DNA from: Cristatella mucedo
Taxonomy: Eukaryota > Bryozoa > Phylactolaemata > Cristatellidae
Reading direction: 5' to 3'
NCBI GenBank assembly: GCA_009760855.2
Contig: WPIO01000051.1
Location: 552,001 to 616,000, forward strand
DNA length: 64,000 nt
A program made the translations under genes and the position numbers. Under the pieces are notes generated by a model that was not told the DNA's origin, did not search any database, and saw nothing but the letters and a program-made list of their open reading frames with translations. Numbering within the stretch: the stretch's first letter is position 1; every line of letters starts with the position of its first letter. Of the stretch, positions 11,109 through 21,200 are shown piece by piece.

Positions 11109-12752
11109 CTAAAAGCAAGAAAAAACCGTTTCTGTGGCATGTCGAACACTGAGATTGCGACTTCACAAGCCCATCTTTATCGAGGCTCCCAAATTTAGAT
11201 ACACAAAGTCCCTTCACTAATGACACAGCTTTTTCGAATCAGCTACTACCAGCCTAAATGACAGTTTTTTAATGGTCGACGTTAAACTTCAATACAGATT
11301 AATAAGATATAATTACACTCACTTTGAGGAATTCTGGTGGTTTTCGGAACACACCAACTCCTGGGGGAGTGCCGGTTAGAATGACATCACCTGGGCACAA
11401 GGAGAAGAATCTAAAAATGAAAAAGAAAAGAAAAATAAAATAAAATAAAATAAAGACAATTGGTCTACATGAGTGCCATGTGTCACAAATATACGAAGTC
11501 ATTGTGCAGGAAGCACGACATGGCAGCAGCCAGGAACGGCAGAGGCAACTAAAAAGCTGGCCTTGATAAGCATTAAGTGGATTCCTGCTACCTTGAGGAG
11601 TAGCAAACTAATTTTAGGAGATTACCGAATGCAAAAACCGGGGAACAGGTGCCGGCTAGCCTCTCAGACCCAGTCGTTGCTCAAGCGAGGCAGAAGCAGG
11701 AGGCGTGAAGCAGGTGATACTCTTGCCTGCCTGCCCCCCCCCCCAGGATGGAAACGTGCTGCACAGGAGAGCACGGTCTGATGCCCGTTGGGCCGATGCC
11801 TACTTCCGGCATGGACTTCCGTGTCGATCGGCTTACGGCTCTGACAGCTAGCTACCCAGAGCAAATCCATCGCTGGGCATCCGCCCTGGGCACTAACCCG
11901 GAGATCGACCGGCATTGCACAAGCAGGGTGAAACGCTTCCTTGAGACTTGCCGAGGTGCCTACAATGGGCAGCTTGCATGTCTGGCGGCCGAGGTGCAGT
12001 CTGCGAGCACGCAATTAGACACAGAAGCTATTTTGCTGACCACAGAGACGATCGCGTCAGAACACCCTGGCTTTGCAGGCAAGATACAAGCTATGGCAAT
12101 GTGGCGAACGATGCATGATAAAACTGCACGTGATCTTTGGCTTCAGTAAAAGCTGCTGCCATCGATGCCCATGATCGGTGTTTCGAAGCTTTGAACTCAG
12201 CTGACAAATACACAGCCAAAAGTCTCTTAGATAGACGACGGCTAGCAGCTATTAAAAATGAGTGCTAATGCTAAAAAGACTGTTACAAATGCTGCAAACG
12301 ACTTCAGGCAATGTCCTTTTCACGTGCATAGCATAGTATAGCAAAGGATGGTGCATCCCAAAGCCAATGGAGCATTACTGGTAGGCTCAGTGTGTGGATG
12401 AGCAGTTAAAGTTTAAGTTAAAGCAGGCCTCAGTAAACTCAGATATGCCGACGACAGCAGAACAGTCACAACCAATATTGCTTACAGTTGAGACATCAAT
12501 CAGAACGTCTTCTCCGGACAATCGGCTCTGTTCAGCCCCATAATTGTCCAAGGCATTCTCACTTAATCATAAAATATACAGTTATCAATACGAAAGCCTA
12601 ATATTATTACATTCAAAGGCATGCACACACACACAAACACACGCACACACAAACACACGTACACACACACGTACACACACACACACACACACAGATACAC
12701 ACAAACATCCACATGCACACATGCCCCTGCGCACACACACCCAATTATGCAT

Positions 12753-12802
<50 letters not shown>

Positions 12803-15206
12803 GCACGCACACACACCACAGAGATTCGCACAAATACATAAACACACATTCACAAACACAAATACGCACATGCGCGCTCAGGCACGCATGCACACACACA
12901 CACTCATGTGTGGTTTCTAGTACCTTGTCACAATACATGAACCAAAAGAGGATTATGTTGGTAGGAGCCTAAAAGAGGGGGGAATATGCTCGGCTTGTGT
13001 CTCAAGTACATCCCAACCATGGTATAAGGTGACAGAGCAACTCAACTACTTCTATGGATAACTACTTCATATGGATAAAGTCACTGGAACTACGCGATCG
13101 ATTGGACAGTGGTCGAAGACAGGTTTAAGGCCAGCAATGTAATAGCAGTATGCAGCTGTGAACAGCAAAAAGTGCATTTTATCATAGTTCATATAAAAGG
13201 CCTCAAATAAGGTCTTGAGAGTGCTTTGAAATGTGTGAGAATGCTATATTAATGATGCCGCAACAAAATGGAGAAATTCAAAGCGTGTGCTCTACGACAC
13301 TCCAAGAAGTAAATCCTGATTAAGCAACTCTTCTCACAAGCACTAAGCCCAGGTTTGCCACTCACTGCCCTAATCCATCACATACCAATAATAATAATAA
13401 TAATATTGCACTTGATAAAGCGCCCTCAGAGAACTTAATCTCTTTCTAGGCGCTTTACATTTGCTGCAAAGTGATACGCAATAGAATAGTAAGTAAAATC
13501 ATGCTTGAAAAACAAACAAAATGAATAACATGGTTAGGGGTTACATGCACTGGGTCAGCATGCAAATGTGGTTAGTGGCAGCATGAACAGTGTCAGCACG
13601 CATAAGCACATCGAGGACGAATCACAAGGACCCACTAAATGCTGTCCTAAATAGGTATGTTTTTAAGTTTCTTTTAAATGTGGTCAGGTCAGGGGATGTT
13701 CTGATGCAGGTCGGGAGGGAGTTCCAGGCTGTGGGAGCATACGAGCTAAATGCACGGTCTCCAAAGGATTTAAAGTTTGTACGAGGTATTTCTAGACTGT
13801 TGGATTCCAAAAAGCGAGTGGTACGATGCTTTGCCTGATGGGGTAGTATCTCTGAAAGATAGGCTGGAGCCATAGAATGAAGAGACCTAAAAGTGAGCGA
13901 CAAAACCTTGAAGTCAATCCGTTGCTTGACTGGTAACCAGTGCAGGTCGGCGAGAAGTGGAGTAATGTGGCAACTGCGACGCTCACGACAGACAAGCCTA
14001 GCTGCAGAGTTTTGCACCAGCTGCAATCGCCTGATCGCACATGCTGGTAGGCCAGTAAGCAGTGAGTTGCAGAAGTCGAGACGAGATGTCACGAATGCAT
14101 GGACCAACTTGGACGTGGTATCCTTATCTAAACAAGCCCTAATTTTAGCAATGTTATGAAGCTGAAAATAGGCTGATTTGACTGTGGAGTCGACTTGCTG
14201 CAAAGCAGGATGCCTTTCATGCAAGAGGAAGCAATGTACTCAGTAACTCCCAAAGCCTGGAACGCCCTCCCGACTTGCGTCAGAACATTCCCTGACTTGA
14301 CCACATTTAAAAAGAACTTAAAAACATACCTATTTAGGACAGCTTTAGTGGGTCCCTATGATTCGTCCTTCATGTGCTTAAGCGTGCTGACACTGTGCAT
14401 GCTGCCACTAACCACATTTGCATTCTGACCCTGCACATGTCACCCCTAGCCATGTTATTCATGTTTATCAAGCATGATATTACTCACCATTTAATTGCGC
14501 TTCCCTTTGCAGTAAATGTGAAGCGCCTAGAAAGAGATTGAGTTATGTGAAGGCGCTTTATCAAGTGCATTAATGCATTATTATTAGTAGTAGTAGTAGT
14601 AGCAACATTCCAGGCCTTCGACAGTAGCTAAATTAGTGTGCATGAGTGCGTGAACCAATCTTTGCTTTGGGTTGAAAGAGAAGTGACTTTACTCTAGTAA
14701 AACTGTGATACTATCTGCAAATTGTTAGCATGCCTGATTTCAGTGGCGGAAGGTCACTACTGGGTAAAAAAAAAGTTCACTCGCGATGAGCATCCTCTAT
14801 TCCAGCCTTTCTGCTGATTCTTAACTCGTTACTTCTCATGCAGACCACGAAATGATTCTATGACAAAATCAAATAAATTATTTCAAAATGTAATTATATT
14901 GAATAGCGCCCTAATGGAACTTAATCTCTATTCAGACACTTCACATATGCCTCGGAGCTCGAGCCCACGACCTCAGCCAGATCTTGGTCGGGGCGAACAC
15001 CTTAACTGCTGGACGAAACCAAAATTCACACAATAGATACATCAGAAGCATTGAAAGCAAAAAAAGGACTGTTTAGGCTTGTTGAACCTGGAGTTACTTC
15101 TAGCTCTACTTTCAGGTGAAACACAAACATCCACGTTTGTGTTTTAAAGTAGCAGAGGGAGAGAGAGAGCAAGGAGAGAGAGAGAGGAGGTAGATAGGAG
15201 AGATAG

Positions 15207-15293
<87 letters not shown>

Positions 15294-18200
15294 GGGAACG
15301 AAAACAGAGATAGAAACAAGACGGGCAGAGCAATAGAAAAAGAGGGAAGAGAGTAAAGATGAGAGGTGAAGTCACTGAGAAAGTTGAGGGAGGGCATGAG
15401 AGGTAAGAGCAAGTGAGGGAGAGAGAGATAATAGGTGACATAGAAGTACCCGAAATATTATAGCACTCGTGGAAGCATGCCGTGCTATAGATTTGCGAGA
15501 TTAAATAGGAGAGTGACAGAAAAGTTAGTCTAAGAAAACAAGAAAGATGTATACCGGGTGGCAATACCAAAGGGAAGGTTGCACGTTCTTTTCGAACTGT
15601 GATAAAGGCAAAGACTGATTACGGTTTATATTGCTCTCATAAAATCAATAAATAGCATTCATCTCACTGTGACAGTTTGTAAATTCATTACAGCTGACGT
15701 ACTTTATCTTAGGATATACTAACAGCGCTGTAATGTGTACCCAAATAACTAAGGATAGAAAAGGCAACAGCCATGCAAAATGATAGACTAGCGATGCATC
15801 TGATGTCTGTCAAATCCCTCCCCACATTCTTGCCGAAAAAGTCAGAGCACACCACAAAAAGCTGTTTCTCTACCTCGTTATGTATGCAATGAGCTGCTCA
15901 GTCTTGAACACTAGCTGATTTGTGTTGCTGTCCTGCTTGACGACACCATTCACTCGAGTGCGAAGTCCGAGATTATGTGGATCTGTAAGAGTTAGGAACA
16001 GAGCAAATTAAAGAAATGCACAGCCGAACAAACAACGATTAGTGATCAATGAATAGCTTTGTCTGCGAGTTTAGATGCACACAACCACAACAGATGTTTC
16101 CCATTTTGTAACCAGGTATATAGCATGTATGTTGACATGTCAAATGGCAGAGGCTACGAGCAAATGGTTGCAGAATCAGGAATAACCGAATGACTAGGCA
16201 GTGTACCATTGAGAACTAATAATAATACTAAAGAATTGGGTAACGCCCAGTAAATTTATTTCTAAGCAGTACACAAATACTAGATGCACGATTTAGTGAA
16301 ATGAGTAAGCAGCAGTCACGGCTGGTTGGGTCGTAACTGCCACATATCCATTCACGCTAGTTTTGGAAGGATCCGCTCTGCCCTCTGTAGGCACCAAGAC
16401 ATTGACACTAACAATGCATACTTCAAGAATGGAATTTCTCGTCCATAGTAAAGGACAAGGCATGGCAAGTTCCAAAGCCGAAGGCTTCCGGTACTGCATC
16501 GTGAGCTTGCATGATCACACCACATCGACATACGCAAACAAGCTCAAGTGAACCACCTTGGCGGGGGGGGGGTGGTTCTGGAAGAAAGCACTTTGATGCC
16601 ATCACACGTGCTGCCAATCGAACCCTATACAATGTTTACTGAATAGAAATTGTATATAACGACATGCTGCAATATAAGCTCCCACCGTCGTCCCGAGAAG
16701 GGCAAGACAGCTCAAAAGAACCGTCATGCAGCCACTGCATTCCGGCTGTGCGGTCATCTCACCTTGGTTACGTGAGGTGGCTAAGCAGGGAGGAGCTGCA
16801 GCAAAAAGTCGCTGGCCACAGCAGATGCGGTCTACACTCAGGAGGCATGCAACAAGATCACATGCTGCAATACAAATCACGACAGGCGAACAAGAGAAAC
16901 CAGATTGCTGGCAGAAATGCATCATTGTGAATAGGTACAAGCTCAGAAACTACAATGGAACTATGCTGGAAACTCGTAAAGCAATCCTTTAAAAAAATAA
17001 AATACCGCATAAAATCTTAGATGATTTAACAGCCTCATTTGTATAGCAGCAGAAAGCCTTATCGCCTACCACCTTCGTTTGCAGTTGGCCATAGAGGATT
17101 GTTCAACTGCAGGATTTGAACCCATGACCTTGGTCGTGAAGAGCAAGCACGGTACCTCCTGGGCAAGCACGGCCGTGATAGATGCAGTGAATGACTGCGG
17201 CTTTTAGTGGCAGTGTATCAAACACCGGCAGGTTTGTAACGTGTATGCAATTGGTCACGCAAAGGGCAGCTTCTAACTGCTACGCCAGGGTCCATTTGCA
17301 AGGTGCTCACAGTTCATGACAGATTTGCAGGTTTGAGTCCTGCAGCAGTCATTTATTCTTTGCCCTCAGCAAGCTGCATGTAAACAAAGCTCTTTTGTCT
17401 CACATATATTCAAGGCTGTCAAGTCAGCCGACGTTGATATCTTTACCTGCATGCCATATCAGGCTGTGCATATGCCTACTCAGCTGTAATTTAATGGTAC
17501 ATGCATCACTATAAAAATCTGCAACTCCACAAGGACTAAGTGAGTGTTACGCCAGAAAATTTCCAATGCACACTCAAAGCCTGGCCGGCTATCGGTGCAC
17601 ATTCAGTAGCCACTGGACTCCACCTCATGCAGCAAAGAGGTTACGAGAAGCATTGCTGCGTCGAGAGAACCGTCGAGGAAGTGAGTAGCATGGAGCTAGC
17701 AGCACAGGCAGGTCGCACAGGATTTGCCACAGTCGGCAGCATAGGATAAGCTGTCTGTTAGCCGTGATGGCACACCGGGTAAGGCGGTTGCTTTTCACGA
17801 CCTCGGTCCCAAAGTCGTGGGTTCGAATCCTGCGGTGGGCAAGCCTTTATTGCAACTGCAAGTGGTGGTGATAGCCATCAAGGCTCTTCTGTCGCTATAC
17901 AAAAGAGGCTGTTAAATCAGCTAGTATTTTTTTTTATGTCATCAAGCTCCTCCCTGTGCTAGAGAGCATGTCTCTCTCTCACTCTCTCCCATTGTCCTTT
18001 TAAATAGATAAATAGACGGTCACACTTATTTATCTTCTTAATGGCACAGGAGTAGAAAAAATTACTAATAAAATAAACATTGCATCTGTATCTACTAAAA
18101 CAATCGCTCAAATTCCTCGTTGCAGGCGAAGGTTCCGAATAGCTCATAAGTGGAGGGAAAACCAACAGCAATCCTGATCACAAACAGGTGGTACAAGGAT

Positions 18201-21200
18201 GAAGATGCTTTCGTGATCCTGGTAATATAAACGCTGTTATTCTGATAAATATGTCCAGCAATATGTAGCATGAATGCAGACCTAAAAGTAACTTTTCGAG
18301 AGCATCCTACAGTAGTAAACTCGCCTTTATCAGGCAGCGTTTTACGGGCAAACCTCTTCGGGGCCATTAGTGATTAGCATCACACATAAACGCAATAGTG
18401 CTTTGCTAAATGAAACTGAGGTTTCAAAGTCATCGAAAGCTTAGATGAATCACTATTGAAGGTGGAAACAACTGAAAAATTGAGATGTGCATTCGCTGCC
18501 CACAGGTGCAGTCATACACTGGCACACATGGACACACACACATTCACAACGTACATATATACACACATCTCTTCACTTTCTCTTTTTTGTATCGACACCA
18601 GCCTTAAGAAAGAGATGATGAGCTTAAACTAATGATGGAAATTAGAGGTACAAGCTCACCGGTAATAACATTTTAGCTTTACGTGAATAACAAAAAAATC
18701 TCAAGCACAACATTTTCGGGCCGAGAAGTTGTGCGAATTTACCACTAAATAAAATACATAGCCTAAAACTACATGAAACAAAGGTCAATTGTTGGAGAGC
18801 TAAATTGCATACATGACACAACACACACAAAGCCAAGACCAAAACTAAGGTACGCAATATAAAATGGTGAGGTGTGCACCAGTCAGCGCAAGTTTCAACT
18901 AGCAAACTCTTCGGTGCTTCGGGTCACTGCAAAAGGACAATAGATGAATAGGCTGATTACTGCTACCGCGACGTGCCACTAATGAAGCTCTATTATAACA
19001 AAGTCGACAAAGCATACACACAAGTATACTAAACAAAGTTCTGCTGTCACATGCTCAAAGTGCTAATCTGATTGCTAGCCGTTTGAAAACGATTGCCGAA
19101 AGAACTTAAGAAGGTGAACAATACCCTAGGATGAATCGCTTACCACTTAGGCTGTCAGTAGTAACGATGTACGGGCCAATAGGACAAAAGCGATCCAAGC
19201 TTTTTCCTATTATCCACTGTCCAGCATTTTTTCCTGACATCTGCCAGTCCCTGGCAGACAGGTCGTTTGCAACAGTATAGCCAAACACATGCTTCATGGC
19301 ATCTTTCTCCTGAACAGTACCAACATAAACCAGTTTAAAACTGCAGACAAAGCATCTATTAAATTGTATTCATAGCCTGCTACCAATTCACAACAATTCT
19401 CTAGAAAATGTCAAAGGCAAAATAATCAATAAAAAATAACAACTATTGGTTTTAGAGTTCCCAAAAAGTCATACATCTTTGCGCAGAAAACGGCTATCGC
19501 AACAGGTACGAAATCATCAAAATAATATAATGGTTTTACATTCTGAAGGTCCCTAAGGCAGTAACGTCTCTTTCTAGGCACCTTAAACATGATAGCGAGA
19601 AAGTTGGCTAGTGATGTGATATGATGACACGCAGTCAACACTCACAAGATGACAAAAGAACGATTCTTTTGAACTGAGGAAATGCTGTGAGGAACAGGTG
19701 GATTGTGTACTCTTTTGTAAATGCCGTCAAGTGGGGCAATGTTATGACATCAGTCAGAAGTGAGTTATAGACTTTATAACGATACCAATATGCTTTCCTT
19801 TGCGAATGAAAGAATACGACTCACTGGCATTGGGAGCTAAACAAGTGCCTCTAACACCAAGGTCGAACTGATATAGCAGCCGCTGTATTCTAACTGTCCA
19901 AAAGACATGCATGAGGCTAGCGTTCAGCCTTGATTGACAAGACACTTTAGGTATACACTGCTAATACTTTCTTAAACATGAGGTGCAGCACAGAAGCCGC
20001 CCTGGTTTGGCCCAGCTGCTAAGAAGCTCGCCTTTAACGGCCGAAGTCATGATGAATGCATTGCATGATAGGGGTCATGGGCTCAAGCCCTGTCGTGAAT
20101 GTGAAGCATCTGAATAGAGATTAAGTTCTCTTAGGAAGAAATGCAAAATGAAGCATATTCATTTATATTTAAGGATGAAATGTCCGACTAAGAATATTCC
20201 CACTAAGTATACAAGTATGCACTATGACTTTGTCAAACACTTCACACGATGAGTCACCTAGCATTTCAAGGTAGCACCGTGCACTGCCACAGCTTAAAAC
20301 AATCAGGCAATCAAAAACAAGATAATAATGCTAGTTGACAAGCTAGGAGAAAGAAAAGAGTAAAATTGCATAAGGTAGTGTCATTCTGGCATTGTATTTT
20401 CCTCAGAGCGCAACAAATTCATGTGATTGGAGTACTTGCCTGTATGTTTTTGCCTCCTCTACCGATAACGATGGCTAGCTCGACTTCATAATCAATCTCC
20501 TACAACATGATTGGCACATACAAGTGTACACACTAAATATGATCTGAAAATCGTTATCTAATCATGCCGTGTAAAAAACTATTTCACAAGTAAAAGTTTC
20601 AAAGCAGACTCGGGCACTTTCCTAGATTCTCTACGATGCTGTCCTTACGAAAGATTGATTCAATTAGCAACGAGTTCTCCTTCTCCATTCATCTGGAGCC
20701 ACTCGAGAAAGTAATGCAGAACTGTGGATTAGCTATTACTTCTTTGCTGCTGAAATCCACTTGCTTTAGCCATTTATCCATCTTAACTAGTTGTGGTGAA
20801 TGAAAAAATGAATGCCTGCTTTCAGAAATTCGATCCTGGAAGTTGGATAATTTCCATTAACTACATGAGGATGTAGCCAAACTGCTCACGGGCATTACTC
20901 TGAACGTACAGCGGCAATAAGAGGCTTTGTTGTTTGTAATTAGTGGTGCCATAGCAAAACAATCATCAAGTGATCAAAACGTGGGTGTCCTATTTTAGTT
21001 TCATTCAGAAGACTGTGGCCAGGGTAGTCATGATGAGTTCGGTCCCTGTCCAGAATTAGGGAGTACATTCTGCAGTGGCAAGCAGAAGATCTTAATAGTG
21101 TCATGATTGTCTCAATACTGTACTACTATAACTCAGTTTTAGCATTACTTACAAAAATTACAATGAGACCATAAGGCCGGTGATGAATAATGGTTGAAGG

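Noticed and set aside
12544..12972. Long open frames rich in Thr/His or Val/Cys on both strands
   Set aside because: They are translations of the (CA)n microsatellite; no start context, splice sites or non-repeat domain.
15026..15570. Two Ser/Leu-rich minus-strand ORFs of 128 and 152 codons
   Set aside because: Product of the (GA)n tract and its purine-rich flanks.
17755..17840. Functional tRNA gene
   Set aside because: The A- and B-box are present, but arms do not pair into a cloverleaf, and the same unit recurs with a common non-tRNA body, so it is a SINE.
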